64,000 bases of DNA from Equus caballus (GCF_041296265.1 NC_091695.1:17653001-17717000); one strand, 5' to 3'; positions 1-11,393 are shown, counted from the stretch's first letter. Translations and numbers: made by a program. Notes: generated from the letters alone by a model not told the origin.

Positions 1-195
1 TTTTCTCTCTGTCATCTCTGAATTTATTTTTGACAGGTTAAAGGAAAAAGTCATTTCCCTGGAATAGCTATTGCAATATGTTGTAGATTCCTGTCACTAC
101 TTTTTCAGGTTTGTTACTATATTTTTTTTAAAAAGCTGAATTCTGAACAGGAACTTGCTTGGAATCCATTAATCTTAGCAAAGAAGCTTCACTAA

Positions 196-224
196 ATGAA
201 TAAGTCAAATTCTTCTGCACTCAA
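196..224 (+). pseudogene. Proposed coding exon 1 of OR5D-like pseudogene A
   Basis: An ATG at 196 is followed by nine codons plus two bases ending at a strong donor (CAA|GTGAGT at 225). Spliced to the acceptor at 2818-2819 it reads MNKSNSSALK then NEENQS, in the OR frame of exon 2. The homologous segment of copy B (11394-11422) has the same length and phase. Unspliced, the frame stops at once (AAG TGA). The transcription start is not visible, so the 5' limit of the exon is unknown. A is a pseudogene, so this exon is probably a relic. Confidence 0.5.
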
Positions 225-2819
225 GTGAGTTGATTCAATCCTTATTTTATTTAACTTTAAAAGGAAAATAATGTGTTCCAATAATCTTTGCAGGAGGCAA
301 ACATCTGTGTAACTCTAACTGCCATGATACCTACTTAGTTCAGCCAACTAGAAGATCTGATTCCTTATCTTTCACCACATTTATTATTATTCACTGACTT
401 ACAACACTAGGAAATATTTTCAGTTTTTCTTGATTACAATATTCTTTTCCTCTCTTTATACACACAAACTTTGTCTTCAATAACAAACAAGAATTATTGG
501 TAGCAACGTATCATTTGTAACTATATGCATTATTCTCTGGAATAATACTCATAAGAAAAAAAATTGAGGATAAGGACCATATTTTACAATATCGTGGTTT
601 CTAAATGCCTGTTATACTGCTGAATACACAGTGGATATGCAGTGAGACAGTCATGATGGTTGGCATCAGAAAGGAGGGAAAGAGTGCGCCCAGCACCTTG
701 TGCTCTCAGCCAGCTCAACATAGTTGATGATTCCTGGGGCTAAATGGGGGACTGTGAACTTTACCCTAAGTCTGTTGGTACAAATACAGAGTGCAGGAGG
801 TGGGGTGAAAAGCTACCTGTGTGGAAAAGATGTATGGGTAATAATGAGCTGAATATATATCAAAATTTTATTTCTCTTTGATGGCTTTGCATTCCCTTTC
901 AATCCGGGGCTGCTGAGACTTTGTTATAACAGCCATAGGAGACGAGTATAGATTTTGGAAGGAATATGTTCTGTTATGGAATTTGCACTCAATGAGTTTT
1001 GTGTAAAATTGAAAAATACTTTCAGGAAATAATAATAAATGTGGTATAAGATTAAATCACAAGTATTGAATCAAGGGAATTTAAGGAGCAATTGAAGAAG
1101 AAAAAGAGCAGGGATATGTCAATGATATCTTTATATTTATGCAGGGTAGCTTTAAGTGCTGCAAACAGTCTTGGAGGATAAAGTCAGAACAACCAAAGGA
1201 AAACTATAGCCTCTTAACTTCAGCTCCTAATAAGACAGAATTTTTACATAATTCTACGTAGAATGGCCTTGTTTTTATGCCTAGTGCCATTTTAGGTTTC
1301 AGTAAGCAGTCAGGAAGTGGCTTTGAGAATAATGGATTATAAAGGGAGACAAAAGCAGTTGAACCATTTTGGAGGAACACAGGACATTTAAAAAAAATAA
1401 TTCAGCCTATTTCCCCCCTGTAAAATCCTTATTTTATGCTAATTCAGTAAGCTTAGGTCCCATGGGGTTTCACTATGGCTACCTGTTTTGCAGGACTCAA
1501 GATGTGTCTCAGTGCATTGTGAGTTCACAGTGTGGTGCTGACTCTATAGGTAAGTCTAACTTCTTTAGTATTATTATAAGCTTTTATCCAGTACATGCAT
1601 ATTATATACCTAAAGTTCACTCATTCATGTATTCATATACTCATTTATTCAATGTGTTATTGAGTACTTACTCTCTTCTAGTGCCCCATCCTAGCTTTCA
1701 TGACTTTTATTTTACTGTGAACACACAATGTTAAAAAGGTAAATGATAAAATATAAGTACAATACATACTATGTTACAGATGTGGATGAAATTGGCATTT
1801 TTGAGGTCGTATAATCATTGATAGATGCATAGTTGAGACTATGACGATGGTCAATGAGGAGTGATTCAAGTGTAGGTAAACTTATTGGGAGAGATCCAGA
1901 AATTAAGAAAACAGGGCATTGGAAGGATTATCTTTATGTCTATTGAAAGCAATTTGATGAAAGAAGGTCCTTAACCAAATAAAAACCACACTGTAATACC
2001 TCAGGAAGCAATGGCCCATAATTGGAGGTTTTGGAGTACACTAAGATGACCATCTGATAATGATGTTGTAGAAAAGTCTCCAGCATAATAAAAATGGTCT
2101 GGACATATTACAGTTAATTTTATTTCTACCACAAATCTCTCTAAATACTTGATGTTACAATACACCAAGGAAGGGTAACAGATTTTTATAATTTGCAACA
2201 ATTAGGTAAATGTGGTTGATCAAATGCATTAGTCTTCTGAAGGAAATATTTAAAATACGGGAAAAGAAGTGTATGACTAAGTGTAAAAAAGTTACTGGAA
2301 AGAGAAATTTAGAAATAGTTATAGCACAATAGTAAATAAAAATATTGTAACTCGACCATTTTACTGGTTCATTAATTTTCTTTTGAGTTCTAAGGTCTCA
2401 TAGTTAAACAAGTTGTCAGGGAAGAAATCATAGAAACATCATGTATATTTTTCCCAAGACGAGCATTTTAACTAAACTCAGATTTATGCAAAAAGCTAGA
2501 CTGGTCTTTCTCATTATGCTAACAGCCTCTGAGGATACTGAATTTGATCACTTGAAATATAACAGGGTCAACTCTATTTTTGTCCTTCCTCTCTCAACCG
2601 CCTTCTTTTGTATTCCATTTACACAGATTTCATACTCACTCTAAAACTGTGGTATTATTAAATTCTAGCTCTTAAATAATGTAACAGTTGAAACAAAGAG
2701 TTTTCCACAGCACTATTTATAGATAATCACAAAGTCTCTCAACATTTCCTCATTTTAACCTCCCTTATCCAAAATTAGCTTCTCATTTCTCTGAATTGAC
2801 TTCCCTATTTTGTCCACAG
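225..2819 (+). other. Intron of pseudogene A
   Basis: Runs from the donor at 225 to the acceptor (tattttgtccacag) ending at 2819. It is paralogous to the intron of B (11423-13561): the last 400 bases align well, for example around 2560-2760 versus 13310-13470. Around 1615-1700 there is a weak match to a common mammalian repeat containing 'atttattgagcacctac', too decayed to name. No other gene is seen; the small ORFs here are AT-rich and resemble nothing known. Confidence 0.55.
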
Positions 2820-3747
2820 GAATGAAGAAAACCAGAGTGCTGAAGTCACTTTGATTCTCTTGGGATTCTGAGAATCTCCAGGACTCCAGGTGCCTCTGTT
2901 CCTGTTATTCTTAACCATCTACACAGTCACTGTGCTGGGGAACCTGGGCATGATTGTGATTATCAAGGTCAATCCCAAACTCTACACCCCCATGTACTTT
3001 TTTCTCAGCCACTTATCCTTTGTTGATTTCTGTTATTCTACTGTAGTTGCACCTAAACTACTAGAAAACTTGGTCGTGGAAGACAGAACCATCTCCTTCA
3101 CAGGGTGCATCATACAATTGTTTGCATGCATATTTGTGGTGACAGAACCATTCGTGTTGGCAGTGATGGCATATGACTGATTTGTGGCAGTTTGTAACCG
3201 TCTTCTCTACACATTTGTAATGTCCCAGAAGCTTTGTTCCATTTGGTGGCTGTATCATACTCTTGGGGTGCAGTCTGTTCCCTGACACTTACCTACTTTC
3301 TATTGGAATTATCCTTCATAGGGAATAATACAATAAATAACTTTGTGAGCATGCCGCCAATGTCTCTCTGTCTTGCTCTGACCCCCACATTAGCCAGAAA
3401 ATCATTTTAGTCTCTGCCACATTCAATGAAACAAACAGCCTGATGATCATTCTTACTTCCTATTTTTTTAGTTTTATCACTGTCATGAAATTGTCTTCAA
3501 CTGAGGGGTGCCACAAAGCCTTCTCCACATGTGCCTCCCACTGACAGCCATTACCATTTTCCATGGGACCATCCTATTTCTCTACTGTGTTCCTGACTCC
3601 AAAAGTTCATGGCTCATGGTCAAGTTAGCCTCTGTGTTTTACACAGTGGTCATCCCCGTGCTGGACTCACTGATCTACAGCCTCAGGAACAAAGATGTGA
3701 AGGAGACAGTCAGGAAGTCAATCAACAGCAAATTGTTATGTCATTAA
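2820..3747 (+). pseudogene. OR5D-like olfactory receptor pseudogene (copy A), main exon
   Basis: Class II OR of the OR5D subfamily, the paralogue of B. The frame opens NEENQSAEVTLILLGF and then meets a TGA at 2869 (Ser TCA to TGA). It continues through TM1-TM3 with [18 protein letters not shown] and VMAYD. A second TGA at 3178 replaces the Arg of MAYDRFVA (CGA to TGA, a typical CpG decay). A one-base deletion near 3243, an indel near 3340-3350 and a one-base deletion near 3540 (CAC-CTG to CACTG) then break the frame. The C-terminal third recovers [24 protein letters not shown]-type motifs and ends in TAA at 3745. At least five lesions make it clearly dead. It has no ATG of its own at the head of this exon. 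Confidence 0.93.
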
Positions 3748-4477
3748 TGTAAGATGGTAAGATTTACTTTTTCATTTTAAAGAGTACTGTGGAGGATTGC
3801 CCAAGACTTTTAGCATTTTTAATACTTCAAATTCCTTTTTTTCATAAAGCAAAGCAGCGTTCAATGTAACTCCCTAGTTGACAGATTATTTAGCATCTGT
3901 TAAATTTAAACTTTAGCAAATTAGCTATAAAATAATAAATAACACACTAATTAAGGTTGAGGCCACTTAAATGAAGAATCTGCTCACAGAGTTTGTCATG
4001 CAAAGATTTCTGAGTTAGTACACATTACCGTTTGCCCAGTGAACCTTTCATTCTTTTTTTGTCATCACAGAATGGGTTTATAGAGTTACTGTAAATATTT
4101 ACAACTTGTTATCAGGGAGAATACATCAAGTGCAATATAGTAAACTAGGAGTTATTCAGCACTCAGACTCTAAATTTAAAACAAATATTTATTTAATTCC
4201 ACACAGGAAGCATTGGTACAATTTAAGTGCAAAGAAGTCATACCTCTGCCCCCAACAAATTCCACAATCTTGTTTGCTTAAATTATGTTTGTTAATATAA
4301 ATTTAATTTGTATATAAAACATCAAAAATTAAAATTAAAAACTGCACACTTCAGAAGTAGTTATTGCTAAATCTAAAATTGTCATTCATGCCAATTTTGA
4401 GTTGTGTATAATATAGCTGTTGATGCATAATAAGGAACATAAAATTCGGTGACATGTAACATTAAGCAATTTTTGCT
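3748..4477 (+). other. 3' flank of pseudogene A
   Basis: AT-rich flank paralogous to the 3' flank of B (14505 onward), with shared fragments such as the 'gcaaagcag' stretch after the stop. No gene or named repeat is recognised. Confidence 0.45.
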
Positions 4478-4880
4478 TTTTATCGGGGGATTTATTGGAG
4501 CAGCCCTGTTAATATCAGCTAGAGCATCTTCGTTAACCTGATATAGTCTTGCCTAACTAGCAAAATCATCTCTAGTCTATGGATCTGCTTGGTGATTCAA
4601 TAGCTCTGCTCTGCGTACCATTGGGCTAGTTAGAGTATCTTCTTGGATTGTCAATGACTGAGTCAGAAGACAGAATGCGCTATAACAAAAGCCGATTCAA
4701 GCTCCTATGTGTATTATGTTTGTTAACATTCTATTAGCCAATGCAAATCATATAGCTGAGCACAAAGTCAATGGTTAAGAAATTGTATCTGCCTTGTAGA
4801 ACTGAAAAGCTATATGGCAATGAGCATGGATACAGAATACAATGAAGATTTGGGCCTAACACTTCAATATACCTAAAGTT
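4478..4880. repeat. Ancient interspersed repeat, duplicated at 15350-15810
   Basis: This block shares scattered identity with 15350-15810: 'gactgagtca', 'aattcaaactcct'-like text, and a tail of the form 'agcacaaagtcaa...gagaaa...tatctgcct'. The tail resembles an old mammalian repeat also seen near 22500-22640. The family is not resolved by eye. Its presence behind both A and B supports segmental duplication. Confidence 0.4.
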
Positions 4881-4937
4881 TATGGTCAATTTTGTTTAAT
4901 GGAAACTGTTCTTCCTGTATTTCAGATAAATATAACT

Positions 4938-5166
4938 GCTCCACTTTGGTGGCCTGGATTCAGTTCCTTTGCATGGAACCACATCACTTGTCTGTCAGTA
5001 GCCATGCTGTGGTGGTGGCTCATATAGAAGAACCAAAAGGACCTACAAGTAGAATATACAACTATGTACTGAGGTTCTGGTGGGGAGAAGAAGAAAAAAG
5101 GAAGATTGGTAACAGATGTTAGCTCAGAGTGAATCTTTTTTGGAAAATAAATAAATAAATAAAAAT
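4938..5166 (+). mobile_element. ERE SINE, old 5'-truncated copy
   Basis: The body matches the ERE family: 'aatatacaactatgtactgagg', 'ggggagaagaagaaaaaagg' and 'cagatgttagctcagagtgaatc', ending in an (AAAT)n tail. The tRNA-derived head is missing or eroded. Confidence 0.8.
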
Positions 5167-6584
5167 AACTGTTGTAGCTTGACAGACTTTTCCATGGCTG
5201 ATCATGGTTGATGTCTCACAGGATAGACAAAATTTTAGTAAATTTCCAAGTTATCATGGTTTCAGTCCAACTGCAGACTGTGAATCATGTTATTGACTTC
5301 ACCCAAATCATGGACTTTTTATCTGCAAATAAAAAATTCTAATTTCCATTTTAATGAAGATTGATGTCAAACTTTGTAACCTAACCTATTTAGTTGATTG
5401 TGGAACAATATGTAACAATATATTCAACAATTCAAGATATATAATGTATAGAGTTATGTGATTTATTTAACTTTTAACTCTCTGTCAGCCAGATGTCATA
5501 CACACTCAACTAAGTGCTCCAGTCAACAAGTAGTTTGATAGGCTGTGTGTATGTTAATAAAAATATTTTAATGACAGAAAACATGTATCTAAAGGATGTG
5601 AACGCAGTATAGGGTGAGCTATATTTGATATATGCTATAGGTCTTTGGATTTAAGATCCTAAGGAGAAAATAAAACAAATTATAAAGAAAAACATCTGAA
5701 TAGCTGTAAGTTCCTTTAGAATAGATTTTAGTTATTCTGGAAAATGCTTTTGAATGGACATTTACTTACACAAATATAATGCAGATATTCTCCAAGCATT
5801 TCAAAGTTATAATTTTAATCTGTGCACTTTTAGATGGGCTCTTCATTTCTATATATGAATTATACGCTTCTTACTTTATATTCTTAATAGTGCCATGGAT
5901 AGGTGCAGTTCCTTTGTTTCATTTCTGAGGAGCTGTGTCAAGATTTTTGGTGAAGGTATTCACAAGATTAAAGGAAGAATGTACAGAATTAATAGTCACT
6001 TAATGGAGAAAATGTTATAAGTTGAATGTAGACCATATTATGTAAATATTACTTTTCATATAATGTTTAGTAATACAACTTCAGGAAATTTGCAATGCTG
6101 GACAATTTTTTTATAATATGAGGATTCCAGGGGTGTTAGGTGACATTTTTACTGCATAACTGATCTTCCTTACTCTTTATCTTCTTAGAAAAAGATTGAC
6201 TCTGAAAGAGAAATAAGGAAATTCAGACGGGCAGTTAGGGGAAGGGATTGTGGAGCTCCTACATCAAGGCTCTTTCTTTCCTGAATATTGCTGCTTAGAT
6301 TCATAGTTCATTCAAGCTCAAAGACTGTCTTGTTGATGAAAAAAGTTGCATTCTAAGCACAAAGATAAAGCCCAATAGAAAGTGTATGAAAATAGTTCTG
6401 ACCTTGTGGGTCTCAGAGAAGCAACATGTATGAGTGATTTTCTGGTTATATTTGGTGTTTATTTCCCTACTGTTATCAACAAAATTTCAGGAATACCTTA
6501 CAAAAATGATAGCCTTATCCCTAATGTATATGGCACATTAGAGAGGTTTAATTCCAATCGTACATAAATTTACACCAACAATAG
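5167..6584. other. Intergenic, part of the duplicated A flank
   Basis: Partly paralogous to 16250-16800 (for example 5640-5800 versus 16460-16640, sharing 'aaaataaaacaaa' and 'tttacacaaat'). No gene, RNA or nameable repeat is seen. Confidence 0.4.
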
Positions 6585-6915
6585 AATAAGCAGGCAACAT
6601 TTTCCAGTTCATTTTATGATACCTGCATCACTAGATAGGTAAGTTCCAGAACAATATATCATAAATATATATGGACAAGTGCTTAAAATAGCAAATCAAT
6701 TCATTGATATATGCAATGGGTAATAAATCATATTCAGGAGAGGTTTAATCCAGGAATGCAAGCTTGCTATATCATTACTAGTCCATCAATGTGATTCACC
6801 ACATTAACAAAATAAAATATAACATATAGTCACCTCAAAAGATGTGAAGAATAGTTAATAAAATTAAGCAACTATTCATGATAAAAATTTTCAGCAAACT
6901 GGAACAGAAAGGATA
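6585..6915 (+). mobile_element. Old L1 LINE fragment (ORF2, sense)
   Basis: Decayed ORF2 reverse-transcriptase text: 'attttatgatacctgcatcac', 'ggtttaatccaggaatgcaag', 'caatgtgattcaccacattaac', 'gataaaaattttcagcaaactgga'. These correspond to the L1 stretch around 'FIPGMQ..NVIHHIN...'. Heavily mutated and truncated at both ends. Confidence 0.75.
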
Positions 6916-7661
6916 GAGTATTAGAACAAGAAAAACTTATTTACTTCCTTCTTTCTGGATAATGAATTATTGATAATATGGAAGACTGAAGCAATAGAAT
7001 TTTAGTTAGGAGAATAACATGATTTTTACCTTTGAAAAATTTGAATCAACTGCTGCAGAGACTGAGATAAAAAATAGAATCAAATCTTATTTCCTTTTCA
7101 TAACTGGTTTCTCTTCTATTGAAGTGAAATTCTCATAATATAATATTAATCTTTTTCAAGTAAAAATTCATTGACACTAAAAGGTTCCCCATATTGTACA
7201 CCCACACCTCTACTTAGTTCCAAATTATTTTCACCATCTCAAAAAATAATCATACCCATTAAACAGTTTTTCCCCATTTCCCCCTCCTCCTTGGTCCTAA
7301 TAATGAGAAATCTGCTTTCTATCTCTATGTATTTACCCATATTATACATTTCATACAAAGGGAACCATGCAGTATGTGACCTTTGTGTCTGACCTCTTTC
7401 ATTCTAGCATACTGTTTTCAAGGTTCATTCACATTATAACATGTATCAGTACTTTATTCCTTTTTATTACTAAGTAATATCCCATCATACATATATACAC
7501 ACCACATTTAGTGTGTCCATCTATTTATTGAAGGACATTTGTGTTGTTTCACCTTTTGGCGGTTGTGAATAATGCTGATAAGAACATTCATGTGTAAGTA
7601 TTTGCTTGAGTGCCTGTTGTCAATTCTGTTTTGTATATACCTAGGAGTGGAATTGCTGGTA

Positions 7662-8325
7662 CCGTGGAGTTAGCCAGACTGTAAGGTTTGAGGTCACAGC
7701 ATATAATCCAGCACTCAATTCTGGCACAAATTACAAGTCTGAGGAATTCCCAAAAACACATTTAGGTACCCTAATTTCCCAGAAATTTCAAACAACTTAC
7801 AGAGAAGTATACTCACAGTTATGGTTCATCACAAGATAAGGGCACAGACAAATAACTCAAAGGTAGAAATGTATTGGACAGAGTCTAGGAGGGGTCCAAA
7901 AAGGAAACTTCCATTGTCCTCAGGACATGTTATCGTCCCAGAATTAACATTGTACAATACACATGAGTTATTCCCAACCAGGGAAATCCACACAAACCTC
8001 AGTGTTCAGTTTTTATTAGGACTCTGTTACAGAGGCTTGATTAATTGATTGATTGTCCAAATGTTGGTCTCAGCCTCCAGGTTGACTGATACTCCATATC
8101 TAAAAGCCTCCACACTAAATCTCATGGTTAATCTTTCTGGTATGGGCAATCCCTACTTGAAGATTGTGTAATATGGTCAGCCCCACCTTGATATCAGGTG
8201 TGGCCAGCCACCCTCCCTAAACAGACACTTTTGTCAGGTAAGACATAGATTACCTCCCAGAAACTGAGGGCAAAGGGCAACTTCTCTTTGTGGAAGGCAA
8301 ATATTTTTACTATGCATTTGGTCTG
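7662..8325 (-). mobile_element. Solo LTR of an ERVL-like endogenous retrovirus, nested in L1
   Basis: This segment splits the L1 3' UTR between 'gaattgctggta' and 'tagtaattctat', which are adjacent in L1. It contains 'tttttattaggactctgttacagaggc' style text and a GT-rich/CA-rich pattern seen in mammal-wide ERVL-type LTRs read in antisense. The subfamily and the orientation are uncertain. It is an old, degraded fossil with no internal coding region. Confidence 0.5.
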
Positions 8326-8455
8326 ATAGTAATTCTATATTTGTTTATATGAGGAATCACCAAACTGATTTCCAGAGTGTCTGAGTCATTTTATATTCCC
8401 ACTAATAATGTATGACAGTTTCAGTTGCTCCAAAACCTTGCCAACACTTGCTATT

Positions 8456-8476
8456 GTATATATATATATATACACA
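8456..8476. repeat. (TA)n microsatellite
   Basis: A run of about ten TA units lies within the L1 3' UTR. Confidence 0.9.
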
Positions 8477-8627
8477 TTTTAATTAGAGTCCGCCCAGTGG
8501 GTGTGAAGTGATGTCTCATTATGGTATTGATTTCCAATTTCCTAAAGTCTAAAGATGTTGAGTGTCTTTTCATGTGCTTGTTAGACTTTTATAAATCTTG
8601 TTTTATATCTTGTTTGACCTTTTTTCT

Positions 8628-8867
8628 TTTAAGATCGGCACCTGAGCTAACATCTGTTGCCAATCTTCTTCATTTGTTTTTCCTTCTTCTTCTCCCCAGA
8701 GTCCCAATTCTAGTTGTGAGTGCCTCTGGTTATGTGATGTGTGATGCCGCATCAGCATGGCCTGATGAACAGTGCCACATCAGTGCCCGGGATCTGAACA
8801 AGTGAAACCCTGTGCCACCAAAGCAGAGCTAACGAACTTAATCACTCTGCCATGGGGCCGGCCCCCT
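8628..8867 (-). mobile_element. ERE SINE, antisense, nested in L1
   Basis: Reads on + from 'agatcggcacctgagctaac' through 'ccttcttcttctccccag' to the head complement 'atggggccggccccc'. Moderately diverged. It sits inside the L1 between 'gttttatatcttgtttgacc' and 'cttgtttgacatttta'; the shared 'cttgtttgac' is a plausible target-site duplication. Confidence 0.88.
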
Positions 8868-8950
8868 TGTTTGACATTTTATTGTTGGGTTGTAAGAGTC
8901 CTATACATATTCTGGATATTAGGCTAGTATCAGATATATGATTTGTAAAT

Positions 8951-9178
8951 CTTTTTTTTTTTAAAGATTTTATTTTTTCCTTTTTCTCCCCAAAGCCCCC
9001 CGGTACATAGTTGTGTATTCTTCGTTGTGGGTTCTTCTAGTTGTGGCATGTGGGACGCTGCCTCAGCGTGGTCTGATGAGCACTGCCATGTCCGCGCCCA
9101 GGATTCGAACTAACGAAGCACTGGGCCGCCTGCAGCGGAGCGCGTGAACTTAATCACTCGGCCACGGGGCCAGCCCCT
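8951..9178 (-). mobile_element. ERE1 SINE, near-consensus, antisense
   Basis: Full-length young-type ERE1: poly-T, 'aaagattttattttttcc', 'ctccccaaagccccccgg', the complement of the tRNA-like B box (aggattcgaact), and the head 'cacggggccagcccc'. It is flanked by a 16-bp target-site duplication, gatttgtaaatctttt, at 8940-8955 and 9179-9194. The duplicated bases are L1 sequence, so it inserted after the L1. Confidence 0.95.
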
Positions 9179-9307
9179 GATTTGTAAATCTTTTATCCTA
9201 TTCTGTAGGCTTTTTATTGACCTTATTGACAATGTTTTTTGACGCACAAATGGTTTAAATTTTGTGAAGTCCAATTCACTTATTTCTTATTTTCTTGCTT
9301 ATACTTC

Positions 9308-9434
9308 TTTTTTTTTTTTTTTTTTTTTTGGTGAGGAAGATAGGCCCTGAGCTACCATCTTTGTCAATCTTTCTCTATTTTGCATGTGGGACACCACCAC
9401 AGCATGGCCTGATGAACCGTGTATAGGTCCACAC
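9308..9434 (-). mobile_element. ERE SINE fragment, antisense
   Basis: A long poly-T, then 'ggtgaggaagataggccctgagctacc' and 'gcatgtgggacaccaccacagcatggcctgatga'. It stops at 'gtccacac', so the tRNA-like head is lost. It lies in the L1, next to the internal L1 deletion. Confidence 0.8.
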
Positions 9435-9772
9435 ATGGTATCTTTAATCATTTGTTATACTGCCTGTGGATTTTTCATAAGTGGCGTTTATTAGTTTCAT
9501 AATAGCCTTTATTAGGTTGAGAAAGCTCCCTACTAGTCATAGTTTTCTGAGTGTTTTTATCATGGGAGAGTGTTTCAATTTGTCACATGCTTTTCCTGTT
9601 TCGATTGAACTGACCATGTTGTTTTATTCCTCTGTTCTATTCACGTTGTATATTGCACTGATTGGTTGTCTTATGTTGGACCACACTTGTATTCCTGGAA
9701 AAAATCTCACTAGGTCATATTATATAATCCCTTTAATATGTTGTTTGGTTCAATTTACTAGTCTTTTGTTGA

Positions 9773-9950
9773 GGATTCTACAAACATTTAAAGAAGCGTT
9801 AACATCAATCCTTCTTAAATTCTTCCAAAAGTAGAGGGAAAACTTCTAAATTAATTTTGTGAGCCCAGCATTACCTTCATATCAAAGCTAGACACAGACA
9901 CTACAAGAAAAGTACAGACCAATATCCTTGATGAGTACAGATCCATATCA
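9773..9950 (+). mobile_element. Inverted 5' segment of the L1 (twin-priming product)
   Basis: Sense L1 ORF2 on the + strand: 'tctacaaacatttaaagaag', 'ccttcttaaattcttccaaaa', 'gccagcattacctt', 'agacactacaagaaaag', 'ccaatatccttgatgag'. This corresponds to the RT motif region ending ..RPISLM. The oppositely oriented main body resumes at the next L1 codons (KILNK). The junction around 9773-9780 shows short microhomology. Confidence 0.8.
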
Positions 9951-9951
9951 C

Positions 9952-10198
9952 TTTTTTTTTTTTTTTTGAGGAAGGTCAGCCCTGAGCTAACATCCTCTGC
10001 TAATCCTCTTCTTTTTGCTGAGGAAGATTGGCCCTGAGCTAACATCCATGGCCATCTTCCTCTATTTTATAGGTGGGATGCCTGCCACAGCATGGCTTGA
10101 TAAGTGGTGCCTAGGTCTGTGCCCAGGATCTGAACCAGCAAACCCTGGACCACTGAAGCAGAATGTGCACACTTAACTGCTATGTTACCAGTCCAGCC
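9952..10198 (-). mobile_element. ERE SINE, antisense
   Basis: Poly-T, 'gaggaaggtcagccctgagctaac', 'tgctgaggaagattggccctgagctaac', 'aggtgggatgcctgcc' and the head complement 'ccagtccagccct'. It is flanked by the duplicated target ccatatcactttt (about 9943 and about 10200), which places the insertion at the end of the inverted L1 segment. Confidence 0.9.
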
Positions 10199-10213
10199 CT
10201 CCATATCACTTTT

Positions 10214-11100
10214 TATCTGTACTTCCTCAGGTTTAGTGTTTCTGAGACTTTTGACTATCTCTTGACCTTGATTCCCCTCTGTGGTATGTGAGGTCAGCTT
10301 CAATGAGATTGATCTTTTCTAAAGATGTACTCACAGAGTTGTTCCATGATTACCTCTTATTCACTTACAAAAGAGAAACATAACTTCAGAAGCCCCATAA
10401 TGATGGTAAGCTACAAGTTGGAAGAAACCTCAGCCCCTATAATACTACAAGGAACAGAGTTGTCAATGTTTAGAAATGCATGCTTTATCTTGCTTTAGTA
10501 AGAAATAATCCTCTACTGCATCAAGTCACTGGTAAATTTAATTTGTGTCTTTAAAGGCATGATGGATAGAGTTACCAAAATCAGTGAATATATCATCCTT
10601 TTCATAAACTCGTATATTTAGGAAATGTATAATCCCCAATTGTTTTTCAGATTCAATAGTAAATATGAACATTTGAGGCCTCTGTACTTACACTTAAAAG
10701 GCCAACACAAATTGTTTTCTTTTAGTAAAACTGAGAGTGTAAATAGAAAATGGTTTATAACACATTACTAATTAACAAAGAAAAAATAAAAATGTGACAT
10801 TGTTTAGGCAGCTCTATATTTAGAAACATAGGAACATAAATATACCTTTATGAGAAAATAGAAAAATAAATCAATATGAATTAATAATCACTCTCCTAGC
10901 TATTGTCTTATAGATGCTTTCTCCCTTTGTACATTTCTGTTTTTTATGTCCCTGTAAAGTTAAAGACATATACAGGGTTATTTATTTTTCTTAAGATTAA
11001 TTGAGTAAAGTTGATAATACAAATGCCCCCAGGAGGGCTTTAGGAACAAAATATAAAGCGAAGATATCATATGGGACAGTGTTACATCTAATTACTTGAA
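10214..11100. other. Intergenic, upstream of gene B
   Basis: AT-rich unique-looking sequence. No gene, RNA or nameable repeat is seen. Confidence 0.4.
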
Positions 11101-11130
11101 TTGCAGGCTTCAAACAATACTTCAGTGGTA

Positions 11131-11160
11131 TTCTCTAGGCTCCATGTCCCTGAGGTCTTG
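11131..11160 (+). promoter_or_regulatory. Conserved block upstream of B exon 1, candidate promoter element
   Basis: 'ttctctaggctccatgtccc' followed by tgaggtc lies about 260 bp before the B donor. Similar text occurs about 260 bp before the E donor (33681-33710, 'aatccctgaggtcatgg') and upstream of F (41006-41032, 'tctctagggttcatgtccc'). The TCCCTGAGG core only loosely resembles an EBF (O/E) site, so a promoter role is inferred from conservation and position. Confidence 0.3.
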
Positions 11161-11393
11161 ATTCATATATTTGTAACACAGTTTGGTGTTAGAATTCTGT
11201 TTTCAGATGTGATCTTATGTTTGGTATCTCTGAGTTTTCCTAATAGGTTGGGGAAAAAAAGTAACTTACAGGAAGTATTTAATGAAATATTCTCTGGACT
11301 CCTACTAGTGTTTTCAAATCTGTTTCTCTTAATTAAATATCAAGCAGGAGCACTCCTGGAGTTCATTAATCTTAACAAAGAATTCTTCAGTAA

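Larger units (their letters stand above)
7085..9951 (-). mobile_element. L1 LINE, 3' part antisense with inverted 5' end
   Basis: Reading the - strand, the element has an L1 3' UTR (7085-7660 and 8325-8950) followed upstream by ORF2 C-terminal and RT sequence (9180-9775). Diagnostic + strand text includes 'cctaggagtggaattgctgg', 'gttgtgaataatgctg' and 'ttgttgaggattct'. About 1.3 kb of ORF2 between the pieces at 9300 and 9440 is missing. The 5' end (9773-9950) lies in the opposite orientation and adjoins the main part in L1 coordinates, the mark of twin priming. It is interrupted by an LTR and three EREs, and a fourth ERE sits at its 5' boundary. It is not coding-competent. Confidence 0.85.

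Noticed and set aside
1369-1734. 121-codon + strand ORF in the A intron
   Set aside because: No recognisable domain, poor start context, AT-rich composition, and no matching frame in the paralogous B intron.
11143-11155. EBF (O/E) binding site in the conserved upstream block
   Set aside because: TCCCTGAGG lacks the palindromic GGGA half, so the factor is not named; the block is reported only as conserved.
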